In this document: in pieces, positions 34,905 through 43,822 of the stretch
Layout: each line of letters opens with the position of its first letter
How positions within the stretch are numbered: position 1 is the stretch's first letter
Assembly: GCA_030428865.1 (NCBI GenBank)
Contig: JAUIEK010000003.1
Location: 310,001-374,000 of the forward strand
Direction of reading: 5' to 3'
Source: Bacteroidia bacterium
GTDB taxonomy: Bacteria > Bacteroidota > Bacteroidia > Flavobacteriales > Flavobacteriaceae
DNA length: 64,000 nucleotides
The notes under the pieces: generated by a model
The model's database searches: none
Seen by the model: only the letters and a program-made list of their open reading frames with translations
Told to the model about the DNA's origin: nothing
Program-made: the position numbers and the translations under genes

Positions 34905-35255
34905 TTAGTTAACAGAAAAAGAAACAGTGCTGTACTCAGTTTCATAATCTGAGTTCATGGCTTTTACTCTCCACTGATATTCTCCTGCTGTTAAATCAAC
35001 AGAAACTGATGTTTCAGTTGTAAGTGAATCAACTAGTATTTGAGAAGCGTTTTCAAAACCTGGCACAGCTATCTGTAATTTATAATTCGTAGCGTCTGTT
35101 ACAGCACTCCAAGTAAACAAAATATCTCCTGCATCTAGGTTTGTATTGTTAGAAGGAGCTATTATCACAACTACATCATCAGATATATCATCAACAAAAA
35201 TAGCCTCGCAAGAAACTGTTACAATAAGTACTATAAGTATAGCAATCTTTTTCAT
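34905..35255 (-). CDS. Small lipoprotein with a fibronectin-type III-like domain
   Basis: A 116-aa protein with lipobox VTVSC (C16) after MKKIAILIVLIVTVSC. The mature part has one FnIII/Ig-like domain (TWSAVTDATNYKLQIAVPGF, then TAGEYQWRVKAMNSDYETEYSTVSFSV). It is encoded just upstream of the secretin, reads in the same direction and is 13 bp away. It might be a pilotin-like partner that helps secretin reach the outer membrane, but there is no sequence evidence for that beyond position. Confidence 0.75.
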   Translation of the reverse strand: MKKIAILIVLIVTVSCEAIFVDDISDDVVVIIAPSNNTNLDAGDILFTWSAVTDATNYKLQIAVPGFENASQILVDSLTTETSVSVDLTAGEYQWRVKAMNSDYETEYSTVSFSVN

Positions 35256-35284
35256 GAAATAAATAGAAATTTCTTAAGAAAGGG

Positions 35285-35312
35285 CAAAAGTAAATATTTT
35301 ATATTACTTTTG
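35285..35312. promoter_or_regulatory. Symmetric divergent promoter of the secretion cluster
   Basis: The core TTACTTTTG occurs on each strand as an inverted pair (minus-strand TACTTTTG at 35285-35292, plus-strand TACTTTTG at 35305-35312), 12 bp apart. Each copy is an exact TAnnTTTG -7 element, one pointing at the lipoprotein/secretin operon and one at the GspG-like pilin. The symmetry could couple or compete the two transcripts. No clear -33 boxes were found. Confidence 0.55.
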
Positions 35313-35350
35313 GGCGTTTTATCTAACATTATTATAATCAGACCATTGCT

Positions 35351-35755
35351 ATGCCTTTAAAGAAAAAAGTTAGCGCATATAATCTTCAAGAACTTCTAGT
35401 TGTTTTGGTTATTATTGGTATTCTTATTTTGATTGCCATGCCTAATTTTATGGGAGTTGTTAATAGAGCTAAAAGTATTGAAGCTCAGCAAAATTTAAAA
35501 ACCATCTATGGTTTTCAAAAAAGTTACTATTACATGCATAGCAAATATGCTAATGATTTAAAATCTATCGATTATATTCCTAATCTTACCACTAAAGAAG
35601 GAGGTAGCGCAAATTATACCTACCAAATAACAGAAGCTAGTTCATCTAGTTTTAAAGCACGTGCTGTAGCCGTAGAAGACAGAGATGGAGATGGTGTGAA
35701 AAATATTTGGGAAATTGATAATTTCGGAACACTTAAAGAAGTAGTAAAAGACTGA
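35351..35755 (+). CDS. Major pseudopilin, GspG-like
   Basis: A 134-aa class III prepilin with basic leader MPLKKKVSA followed by YNLQELLVVLVIIGILILIAMPNFMGVVNRAKSIEAQQNLKTI. The cut is expected after A, giving a mature Tyr1 and Glu5. The -1 alanine and the Tyr1-Asn2 start are unusual; family members have Gly at -1 and Phe1. The C-terminal region has the aspartate-rich EDRDGDGVKNIWEID, similar to the calcium site of GspG. It is transcribed away from the main operon, from the shared promoter region. Its end overlaps an 18-bp-arm palindrome. Confidence 0.9.
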   Translation: MPLKKKVSAYNLQELLVVLVIIGILILIAMPNFMGVVNRAKSIEAQQNLKTIYGFQKSYYYMHSKYANDLKSIDYIPNLTTKEGGSANYTYQITEASSSSFKARAVAVEDRDGDGVKNIWEIDNFGTLKEVVKD

Positions 35756-35773
35756 TCAGTCTTTTACTACTTC
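35738..35773. terminator. Bidirectional terminator, perfect 36-bp palindrome
   Basis: Bases 35738-35773 form a perfect palindrome with 18-bp arms centred on TGATCA, reading GAAGTAGTAAAAGAC and its complement. It includes the last codons and stop (35753-35755) of the pseudopilin and lies 16 bp before the stop of the convergent TlpA-like gene, so it probably ends both transcripts. Confidence 0.75.
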
Positions 35774-35788
35774 TTTCCATTGTATAAC

Positions 35789-37132
35789 TTAAAGTTTATA
35801 ATCAACCCAAGTATTTACTTGTTCTATGGAGCGAGGATGTACTAGTATTTTTAAGTCTTTGTCTAATAACAAATAAGTAGGTGTTGCGTTTACGTAGTAT
35901 TTTTTTACAGCATCACCGTTCCAACCTTTAAAGTCAGAGAAAGAAGGCCAAGGCACATTTTTAAACGCTTCTTTAAATGTTTTCTCATCCCCATCTAAAC
36001 TAATGTAAACTACTTCTAACTTTTTCTTTGATTTCCATGTATCATAGTAGTTTAGTAATTTCAATGCATCTTTTTTACAAGCCGGACAGTCGCTCTTTCC
36101 AAATACTAACAAAACATTATTGTTATACGAACTTAACTTCGTATTATTATCCAATTGAATATCAGGAGCAGTATTTCCTACTTTTAAGTTAACGTATTTT
36201 TGAAGTGTTTTAGCAAAATCTACATCAGTTACAGAACGATATTCTTCATCTAGAAGAACCTCTGATAGATGTGCCGCAGCTTGAAATAAACTACGCTTTT
36301 CAAAATATGAATATAAACTTTTGGTAAGTTGGTTAAATAGTATTTTGTCCTCTTTTAAATTATCTAATAAATAATCCGTACTTATATTCATCTCTTGGTA
36401 TATTCCATCTAAAGACTTGCCCATATTCTCTAATAAAAGATAATGTCCTTCTATCAACTCTTTAAACAAGCCGCTTGTTTTAAAATTAGGATTCATAAAA
36501 TCTATACTTCTAAACTCTTTAATGTTTTTAGGTATACGTTCTGGATAACTATATACCGTGGCAGGCATCTCATTTACCAATTTTCGCATATATACAAACC
36601 AATTAAGATACGAACCTTTAGAAAAATGGCTTGCTATATTTTTATCAGCTTGCTCTATACGAGCTATTTCTTTATCAATCGCTTTTAATATTTTCTTCTG
36701 TTTGTTTAGAGGCGTTGCTTTTTCGTACTTTGGTTGTAAATAGCGCCATGCTTTATACACCTGCTGCCTTCTTGCATAATTTTTTGCGATGGTAGAAAAC
36801 TTTTTATTATCAAAACTATTAATGTATTGCAGACTATCCGACTCTCTTAGATGTGTTCCTTTTAGTATAATATCAGGTTCTGTTAAAGTAATTATTAAAC
36901 TACCGTTATCTTGCGTTTTTAAAATTGCCATCCCTTTATAAGTGGAAGGGTAAACTAGCTCAAAATTACCTAAACTATCTATAGTTGATTTTGATAATGT
37001 AAAGTTTTCGTAATAATTAAACCCTGTTAAGGTAATTTGTTGCTTAGCATGTTTTGTTAAGTTTCCTTTAACTACTTGTGCATTTATACTAAATGAAATA
37101 AGAAATAAAAATACAATAGCAAGATGTTTCAT
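35789..37132 (-). CDS. TlpA/thioredoxin-fold secreted protein
   Basis: A 447-aa protein with signal peptide MKHLAIVFLFLISFSINA. The N-terminal half (about 20-130) is a DUF4369-like beta domain seen in Bacteroidota TlpA proteins. The middle is helical. The C-terminal thioredoxin domain (about 310-447) has VLLVFGKSDCPACKKDALKLLNYYD with redox motif CPAC near residue 347, then TPTYLLLDKDLKILVHPRS with the cis-proline. It acts in the periplasm as a thiol-disulfide exchange protein; the client is unknown. It converges on the pseudopilin. Confidence 0.85.
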   Translation of the reverse strand: MKHLAIVFLFLISFSINAQVVKGNLTKHAKQQITLTGFNYYENFTLSKSTIDSLGNFELVYPSTYKGMAILKTQDNGSLIITLTEPDIILKGTHLRESDSLQYINSFDNKKFSTIAKNYARRQQVYKAWRYLQPKYEKATPLNKQKKILKAIDKEIARIEQADKNIASHFSKGSYLNWFVYMRKLVNEMPATVYSYPERIPKNIKEFRSIDFMNPNFKTSGLFKELIEGHYLLLENMGKSLDGIYQEMNISTDYLLDNLKEDKILFNQLTKSLYSYFEKRSLFQAAAHLSEVLLDEEYRSVTDVDFAKTLQKYVNLKVGNTAPDIQLDNNTKLSSYNNNVLLVFGKSDCPACKKDALKLLNYYDTWKSKKKLEVVYISLDGDEKTFKEAFKNVPWPSFSDFKGWNGDAVKKYYVNATPTYLLLDKDLKILVHPRSIEQVNTWVDYKL

Positions 37133-37207
37133 AATTAATACAATTTAGTGAGGACTAAATATAAAAAATACAACGGGCAGAGTAAAAGGTTTTAATTATT
37201 TTTTTAA

Positions 37208-39343
37208 TTACTCAGTTTTCACACAACGTATAGCAAGTCCTCTTGATCGATTAAAACTATCATTTTCATCTACTGAAACGCTAGCTGAATTTGTGGTTGC
37301 TTGAAATAAAGAAGAATTACTACCATTAACAGTAGATGTCCAATAAAAAGCCTCTTCTTCAGATGCAACTATACTACTATTCCCTTCTCTAAAGCCTACA
37401 GTTGGAAGTCTTAAAATTGAAAAAGCCGCATATATATCTTGAGAATGAAACTTATTTATTTCTTCCTGAAATTCAGATGCAGTAGGCACATGATATCCTT
37501 CAGGACAAGGATCGTTAATTCCATCTTCCCATAAATTATTTCCTGTAAAGCTAGTCCAATTAGCACCTGAGTTATCAAGAGTCGTTATAAAATCTGAATG
37601 ATTTGGATTTGCCTCAGCAGCAACTACACTACTCACTCTAGATTGTTCTACTCCATCTGTCGTAGTACTAGAAGCCCAGTTAATTATTTGGTGTCCGTCA
37701 TTAGATCTACCCCATTGGTATAAACTTCCATACGATTCATAATCGGAAACTGACAATGCTTGTCTGTTTGCTCCTAAATTACGATTCATCCATGTTTTGC
37801 CAGTTAGAGTCATTATTGTGTTTTCTTGATTAGGATCATAAATACAGCGAACAGACATTCCTGAAGCATAATCAACCGCCACATTATTAATAACAATTGC
37901 TGTATTAACCAATAAAGCTCCTGCCTGTTCTTCTGATGTAGATACATTAGAAGTCCAGTAATAAGAAGTTGCCCCAGAGTTTTCTAACGATCCGTTTGTA
38001 GCATTCCTACTTCCAGGAATAGGGAGTTTTAAAACACTATTAAAAGCACCAGATCCGTTATTAGTTTGAAATTCATTTACTTCTTTTTGAAACTCTACAG
38101 CTGTAGGAACCCGAAAATTTGGAGGGCACGGATTGTTAACTCCATTTTTCCAATAATAATCAACACTAGATAACGTTGTCCAAGATGGATGCCCCACAAC
38201 AAATTCCGAAGATTCAGTAGTAGCATTACTAATTTGATTTGTTGTAGTAGGAGTAACTGTTCCTGTATTACTAGATATCCAATTTACTACCTCATGTCCA
38301 TCTTTTTTTCTACCCCATTGATAGAGATCTCCATAACCTTCAAAATCGGTACTAGATTGAGCCACTCTATTGGCTCCTAAATTACGATCCATCCATACTT
38401 GACCTGTAGAAGATGTTACTGTAGTTTCTGGTGTTGCATCAGAAATACAGCGAACTGAAGCTCCTCTAGCTCTTCGGGTATCTACAAAAGAAAGACCTGA
38501 TGTAGACATATTTAATGATCTTGCTCTACTAGCTGAAACCGTACTTGTCCAATAACGTGAACTGAATGATACTTCTCCGCTTATATAATTTCGAGATTTA
38601 GTTTGAGTAAACTTTAAAGGACTGTTAAATGCTCCAGACAATGTAAATTCTGAAAAAAAACGAGTTTCATATTCTAATTCTGTATATGTTGGTACACGAT
38701 ATTCTGTTGGGCAAGGATTATTTATACCATTTTTCCATAAATCATCTTCTCCTATTCCATCTCCTCCAGGAGTAAAATCTGTCCAAGTACCATCATTTGA
38801 TTCACTTGTAATAAAATTTCCATGATTTGGAGTATAGCTAGTTGCTTTAACATTTGTTGTTCCGTTTTCAAATAGTACTTCCTCTGTAAAAATCCAATAT
38901 GCTATTTCATGACCATCATTGCCTCTACCCCATTGATACATATAACCCCATGATCGCTGATCGTTTGGACTTTCAGCGATTCTAGTTGCCCCTAGATTAC
39001 GATCCATCCAAATCAAACCCGATTCACTAACTACTGGTTGAGCTATAGTTTCTGTTGGTTTACCAGAAAAAATATATTTAAAAGAGCTATTACTAAAAGT
39101 ATAAACTCCTTTTGGAACACAATCTGTACAATACACTAACAACCCTTCTGCAGGAGAAGACCGAATAAAAAAATATATTTCTTCTTGAGTTACACGAGGC
39201 GGCAAAAAGCCCTGTGTTGTACTAGTTAAATCTAAAGCTGCTGATGGATGCGGGTTTTCTGTTCCTATACCAACTTGGGCAATTGTAAAATTAACTACAA
39301 AAAGAAGAGAAATAACTAAGAAAAAGAATCTACTTAAACGCAT
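37208..39343 (-). CDS. Secreted protein with three FISUMP domains
   Basis: A 711-aa protein: signal peptide 1-22, a short VGIGTENPHPSAALDLT and GFLPPRVTQEE head typical of Bacteroidota surface proteins, then AEGLLVYCTDCVPKGVYTF. Three FISUMP domains follow (about 110-300, 310-500, 510-711). Each has WMDRNLGAxR, YQWGRxxDGHE, an (N)PCPxxxRVP loop and a terminal VRCI or IRCV. The domain was defined in Fibrobacter succinogenes surface proteins; its function is unknown. Highly similar to the three genes upstream, so probably a tandem duplication. Two C-terminal cysteines per domain may form disulfides. Confidence 0.9.
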   Translation of the reverse strand: MRLSRFFFLVISLLFVVNFTIAQVGIGTENPHPSAALDLTSTTQGFLPPRVTQEEIYFFIRSSPAEGLLVYCTDCVPKGVYTFSNSSFKYIFSGKPTETIAQPVVSESGLIWMDRNLGATRIAESPNDQRSWGYMYQWGRGNDGHEIAYWIFTEEVLFENGTTNVKATSYTPNHGNFITSESNDGTWTDFTPGGDGIGEDDLWKNGINNPCPTEYRVPTYTELEYETRFFSEFTLSGAFNSPLKFTQTKSRNYISGEVSFSSRYWTSTVSASRARSLNMSTSGLSFVDTRRARGASVRCISDATPETTVTSSTGQVWMDRNLGANRVAQSSTDFEGYGDLYQWGRKKDGHEVVNWISSNTGTVTPTTTNQISNATTESSEFVVGHPSWTTLSSVDYYWKNGVNNPCPPNFRVPTAVEFQKEVNEFQTNNGSGAFNSVLKLPIPGSRNATNGSLENSGATSYYWTSNVSTSEEQAGALLVNTAIVINNVAVDYASGMSVRCIYDPNQENTIMTLTGKTWMNRNLGANRQALSVSDYESYGSLYQWGRSNDGHQIINWASSTTTDGVEQSRVSSVVAAEANPNHSDFITTLDNSGANWTSFTGNNLWEDGINDPCPEGYHVPTASEFQEEINKFHSQDIYAAFSILRLPTVGFREGNSSIVASEEEAFYWTSTVNGSNSSLFQATTNSASVSVDENDSFNRSRGLAIRCVKTE

Positions 39344-39419
39344 TATTTATGATGCTTTTTTATAAAATTAAATTTAATTAAAATACTACAGGAATACATA
39401 CTTTATACTATTGAAAAAG

Positions 39420-39470
39420 TATTAAATAAACAACGGGCTGTCTATTAGACAGCCCGTTGTTTATTTAATA
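39420..39470. terminator. Long perfect inverted repeat, probable terminator
   Basis: Two 25-bp arms (39420-39444 and 39446-39470) are perfect complements around one T. The GC-rich inner part CAACGGGCTGTCT pairs with AGACAGCCCGTTG, with flanking TTTATTTAATA. It lies between the stop of the 730-aa FISUMP gene (39482) and the start of the next gene, so it can end the minus-strand transcript. Its length exceeds an ordinary intrinsic terminator. Confidence 0.8.
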
Positions 39471-39481
39471 AGAAATAAGTA

Positions 39482-41674
39482 TTATTCTTCTTTTATACAG
39501 CGTACAGACATTCCATTAGCACGTGGAGAACCAAAAGTATCAATTGCATTACCACCAGGTGCTTCTATTCTAACACGACTAGCACTACCTACTCCACCAT
39601 TAGCAGTCCAATAAAAACCTGAAGTGGGTTGTACAACATTACCACCACTTCCGCCAGAACTCTGATCTCCCCAACGGAACCCTCCTTGTGTCAACTTTAA
39701 AGGACTTGAGAAAGCACCTGTCATATCAGAAGATGAAAATAAAGCAATTTCCGCTTCCCAGTCAGCTAAACTAGGCACTTTAAATCCAGTAGGGCAAGGA
39801 TCGTTAACTCCTTTGCTATCTTTAGGCCACAATACACTTCCATCATTATCAAAAGTCGTCCAATCATCAAATCCAATTACAAACGAAGCATTTGTTGCCT
39901 CTGCTGTAGTAGCCTGAGTTGTAGTTGTTGGATTATAAGCCGTACCTGTTATAGCATCTGTATAGTTTATTAACTCGTGCGCATCAGCCTTTCTTCCCCA
40001 TTGAAATAGGCTTCCGTATGCTTGAAAATCATCAGCACTTTGAGCTACACGCGAAGCTCCTAAATCACGATCCATCCATATACGACCAGTAGAACTTACA
40101 ACTGTAGGTACCTCATCATAAATACAACGAACAGGATGTCCTGTATTTCGAGGGGAATTAGAAGAAAAAGTAACACCATCTTCTGGATAAACAACACTTA
40201 CAGCTCTATCTATAGCATCACCAGAAGCTACAGTTGAGGTCCAGTAATTATAGCTTATAGTAAAAGCAGGAATCGTTGAGTTTCTATCACGAGAAATAAC
40301 TCCAGGCAACCTCAGAACAGTATTGAAATTTTGCTCTAAATTACCTGTAATTTCTGCCAGTAACTCTACTTGAGTAGGCACTCTATAATGATCTGGACAA
40401 GGATTGTTTATTCCGTTTTTCCACAAAGCATCTTCATCTTGTTGCGAAGAAAGCGACAACCAATTACTATCTGGGTTAACTCCATCATAAACATAGAAAT
40501 CTGAATTACCAGGAGTAGCTGTAGTAGAAACCCCTGTTCGTTCTCTACTTTGCTCTGCGCCATCAGTAGAATTACTACTAATCCAATTTATAACCTCGTG
40601 TCCATCAGCATCCCTTCCCCATTGAAATAAGCTACCATATGCTTTGTAATCTCTAGAATATCTTGCTACTCTAGTGGCTCCTAAATTACGATCTAACCAA
40701 ATTTTCCCTGTTGATGAGTATACTGGTTTAGGAGCATTATCTTGCACTTGATTTTTTATACAACGTACGGGAAACGCGAAAACGCGGCCAACAGCGGTGT
40801 ACTCACGAGCCTGAGTTGATGAAGCATCTTCATTAATAATAACAAGTCCTCCTTTTTGACCAGGATCAATTGCTGATACATTATCTTTAGCCCAATATAT
40901 TCTTTGGAAATTGTCAAGAGAAACATTATCCGTAATACCTGTACGAGAAGTCCCAAGATAAGGAATCTTTAAAGGACTTGCAAACGCGCCTGCTCTATCT
41001 TTAGTAGACCAAGAATTGATCTCTTCGTCCCATTCACTAGCACTTGGCACAGAAAAGCCTTCAGGACAAGGATCTTTAAATCCATTCTGCCAAAACAGAT
41101 CTTGCTCAGGAAAATCTGCCCAAGAATTAATGACGTTTGATATACTAACAAAACTACCAGATACCGTACTAAGATCATCAATAGAAGAAAGACCACCTGG
41201 TATTGAAACAGAAGGAGATAATTCTATTGCAGTTCCTCCTTCCCCCCAAAGAACATACTCATGTCCATCTGCATCTCTTCCCCACTGAAATAAATGACCT
41301 AATGCCAGATAATCGTCTTCAGATGTAGCGGCTCTTCTAGCTCCTATATCGCGGTCTAACCATATTCTTCCAGTGTTACTAGTAACTTCAGCAGGCGGCG
41401 TGTCAGAAGAGTTATAAAATCCTTCTCCATCAGATACATAAAGACCCTTAGGAGTACAGTCTGTACAGTAAATTATCAAACCTTCTGCAGGATATTGAAT
41501 TGCAATCATTTGTTGCCTAGTCATTCGAGGAGGTATAAATCCCTGAGTAGCACTAGATAATTCTATTGCAGCAGAAGCATTTGGTTGATCTGTACCAATA
41601 CCAACCTGAGAAAATGTTATTACATTAAATGCTAAAAGGAAAAGTACTGTTAATATTATTTTTAATCTAATCAT
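39482..41674 (-). CDS. Secreted protein with three FISUMP domains
   Basis: A 730-aa protein with signal MIRLKIILTVLFLLAFNVITFS, then VGIGTDQPNASAAIELS, GFIPPRMTRQQM and a YCTDCTPKGLY block. FISUMP units lie at about 100-310, 320-530 and 535-730. Each begins W(L/M)DRDxGAxR or WLDRNLGATRVAR, and contains FQWGRDADGHE and NPCPxxF/YxVP motifs. The last ends GMSVRCIKEE. The first repeat is the most divergent. Upstream are the 302-aa and 330-aa paralogues, same strand, with gaps of about 70-150 bp. Secreted, function unknown. Confidence 0.9.
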   Translation of the reverse strand: MIRLKIILTVLFLLAFNVITFSQVGIGTDQPNASAAIELSSATQGFIPPRMTRQQMIAIQYPAEGLIIYCTDCTPKGLYVSDGEGFYNSSDTPPAEVTSNTGRIWLDRDIGARRAATSEDDYLALGHLFQWGRDADGHEYVLWGEGGTAIELSPSVSIPGGLSSIDDLSTVSGSFVSISNVINSWADFPEQDLFWQNGFKDPCPEGFSVPSASEWDEEINSWSTKDRAGAFASPLKIPYLGTSRTGITDNVSLDNFQRIYWAKDNVSAIDPGQKGGLVIINEDASSTQAREYTAVGRVFAFPVRCIKNQVQDNAPKPVYSSTGKIWLDRNLGATRVARYSRDYKAYGSLFQWGRDADGHEVINWISSNSTDGAEQSRERTGVSTTATPGNSDFYVYDGVNPDSNWLSLSSQQDEDALWKNGINNPCPDHYRVPTQVELLAEITGNLEQNFNTVLRLPGVISRDRNSTIPAFTISYNYWTSTVASGDAIDRAVSVVYPEDGVTFSSNSPRNTGHPVRCIYDEVPTVVSSTGRIWMDRDLGASRVAQSADDFQAYGSLFQWGRKADAHELINYTDAITGTAYNPTTTTQATTAEATNASFVIGFDDWTTFDNDGSVLWPKDSKGVNDPCPTGFKVPSLADWEAEIALFSSSDMTGAFSSPLKLTQGGFRWGDQSSGGSGGNVVQPTSGFYWTANGGVGSASRVRIEAPGGNAIDTFGSPRANGMSVRCIKEE

Positions 41675-41820
41675 TACATGTTTATTTTAGTTAACATAAA
41701 ATTGTAGAAATTAGTTACCAAGGAATCTTTCCCTCCTTAGTGTATTAATGTTAAAAACTAAGAACACTCCAACAATTTTTGAGATAAAATTATTATTCTA
41801 CGCTATACTCAAAAGAACTA

Positions 41821-42729
41821 TTAATCTTGTATACAACGAACAGACATTCCTTCTGAACGGGGAACACCACCATGACCTATATCCCCTGTACGAATTCGAT
41901 ATCGAGTAGCAGATCCTGATGCACCATTAGATGTCCAATAAAAGCCTGAGGCTGCTTGTACAATATTACCAGCACTGCTACTAGTAGCACTTCCCCAACG
42001 AAATCCTCCCTGTGTTAACTTTAAAGGGCTTGCAAAAGCTCCTGCTAAATTCTGAGAAGAAAATAAAGCAACCTCAGCCTGAAATTCAGGTTGAGTTGGC
42101 ACTCTATAACCTGTTGGACAAGGGTCATTACCACCTTTGCCTTCTTCAATCCACATTATATCTCCATTAGGATCAAAAGTAGTCCAATCACTTGAACCTG
42201 TTACAAACAAATTATCTGCCGCCGTCGCCGAACTTGCTAAAGTTGTAGTAGTACCATTATTAGCTGTACCTGTTATAGCATCAGTATATGTTACAAGCTG
42301 GTGACCATCACTTGCTCTACCCCATTGATATAAACTCCCATAAGCTTCAAAATCGTCAACACTTTGGGCTACACGCGAAGCTCCAAAATCACGATCCATC
42401 CATACAGCACCAGCATTACCCGTAACTGTAGATACTGCAGATGTATTACTTGAAGCACTTACAAAAGAAGCTCCATCATAAAAATAGATGCCTTTAGGAG
42501 AACAGTTTGTACAATATACCATTAAACCTTCTACAGGTGATGCAATAGCATTCATTTCTGTTAGATTCATTCTTGGTAGTAAAAAACCTTTGGTTGTACT
42601 GCTAATTTCTAATATAGAAGAAGCATCTGGAGTTGTGGTACCAATACCAACCTGTGCCATAGAAGCACTACCGAAACCTATAAGAAGTAATATAAGCAAT
42701 GCTTTTTGTGTAATTGTTTTAGCTTTCAT
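41821..42729 (-). CDS. Secreted protein with one FISUMP domain
   Basis: A 302-aa single-domain paralogue: signal peptide about 1-25 (KALLILLLIGFGSASMAQ), VGIGTTTPDASSILEIS and LPRMNLTEMNAIASPVEGL, then YCTNCSPKGIYFYDG. The FISUMP domain follows (AVWMDRDFGASRVAQS, LYQWGRASDGHQLV, NDPCPTGYRVPTQPEF, SPLKLTQGGFRWGS, SVRCIQD). The final third is nearly the same as the last domain of the 730-aa neighbour (SPLKLTQGGFRWG, ASGFYWT), supporting recent duplication. Confidence 0.9.
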   Translation of the reverse strand: MKAKTITQKALLILLLIGFGSASMAQVGIGTTTPDASSILEISSTTKGFLLPRMNLTEMNAIASPVEGLMVYCTNCSPKGIYFYDGASFVSASSNTSAVSTVTGNAGAVWMDRDFGASRVAQSVDDFEAYGSLYQWGRASDGHQLVTYTDAITGTANNGTTTTLASSATAADNLFVTGSSDWTTFDPNGDIMWIEEGKGGNDPCPTGYRVPTQPEFQAEVALFSSQNLAGAFASPLKLTQGGFRWGSATSSSAGNIVQAASGFYWTSNGASGSATRYRIRTGDIGHGGVPRSEGMSVRCIQD

Positions 42730-42798
42730 AATTCTATAATTTTTATGTAGTTTTTGTTTTAAAATTTGAATTGTTTTTATTTTATGGTTAATCCTAAT

Positions 42799-43791
42799 CT
42801 AATCGTTTTTTATGCACCGAACAGAAACACCTAATGCGCGATAATTACTAGAAATTGCCGCAATAATAGGAGAAATTGTTAAAACATTTGACTGAGTTGA
42901 GTTAACAGTACTTGACCAATATCCGCCAGATTCTCCTGAATCTGATACATCTGCCGTATTTAATGGAATTCTAGTCCCTGCAGCAGTTAGCTTTAAAGAA
43001 CTTTGAAATAGAGCTTCAAGTCGATCCGCACCACTTACAGCATCTATCTCATTTTGTAATTCAACAGAACTTGGAACTCGATATCCGTCAGGACAAGGAT
43101 CATTTACCCCTTTCACTGTACCATTCCATAAATTATTTTCTTCAACTCCATTTATTGGAGTAAAGTTTGTCCAATTACCATCTACACCTGGAGTGGAAGT
43201 GTCTAAAAGAACAAAATTACTATTCCCTCCTGTATCTGGACTAGTGAATATTGTTGTTGTTGTTCCGTTTTGTGCCACTCCTTCCGTACTTGAAGTCCTA
43301 GTAATTAACTGATGCCCATCATTACCTCTACCCCATTGGTATAAGTTACCATATGCTAAATGATCATTACTAGCTATCGCTACCTGAGTAGCTCCTAAGT
43401 TTCGGTCCATCCATATTTCACCTGTAGCACTCGTTACATCTACTACTTCCGTACTATCTCCTCCGTTGTTTCCTCCTCCTCCTTCAACGAAAGTATCTGG
43501 GTCTGTCAAATTAACATAATTTGTACCGTCAAATATGTAAATTCCTACAAGATCACAATCCCTACAATACACCAACAATCCCTCTGCAGGTGATTCTATC
43601 GCTTGCATTTCCGCTTTAGTTACTCGTGGAGGTAAAAAACCTTGACTAACACTTCTTAACTCTAAACTTGCAGATGAGGCTACCTGCTCATTTATACTTG
43701 TGCCTGACTTGTCTATTAATACTTGACTGTTTAAAGATATCGCCGTGACTAAACAGATAAGAGTTATTTTAAATCTAATAATTGTCTTCAT
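42799..43791 (-). CDS. Secreted protein with one FISUMP domain
   Basis: A 330-aa protein: signal peptide about 1-22 (FKITLICLVTAISLNSQ), head LRSVSQGFLPPRVTKAEMQAI, ESPAEGLLVYCRDCDLVGIY, a glycine-rich linker (FVEGGGGNNGGDSTEV), then the FISUMP domain (WMDRNLGATQVAIAS, LYQWGRGNDGHQLI, KGVNDPCPDGYRVPSSVEL, GVSVRCIKND). It lacks the VGIGT stretch of the other paralogues. It is the most upstream gene of the four. Confidence 0.9.
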   Translation of the reverse strand: MKTIIRFKITLICLVTAISLNSQVLIDKSGTSINEQVASSASLELRSVSQGFLPPRVTKAEMQAIESPAEGLLVYCRDCDLVGIYIFDGTNYVNLTDPDTFVEGGGGNNGGDSTEVVDVTSATGEIWMDRNLGATQVAIASNDHLAYGNLYQWGRGNDGHQLITRTSSTEGVAQNGTTTTIFTSPDTGGNSNFVLLDTSTPGVDGNWTNFTPINGVEENNLWNGTVKGVNDPCPDGYRVPSSVELQNEIDAVSGADRLEALFQSSLKLTAAGTRIPLNTADVSDSGESGGYWSSTVNSTQSNVLTISPIIAAISSNYRALGVSVRCIKND

Positions 43792-43822
43792 ATAAAGTTA
43801 TATAGTATTATTATAAAAATTC

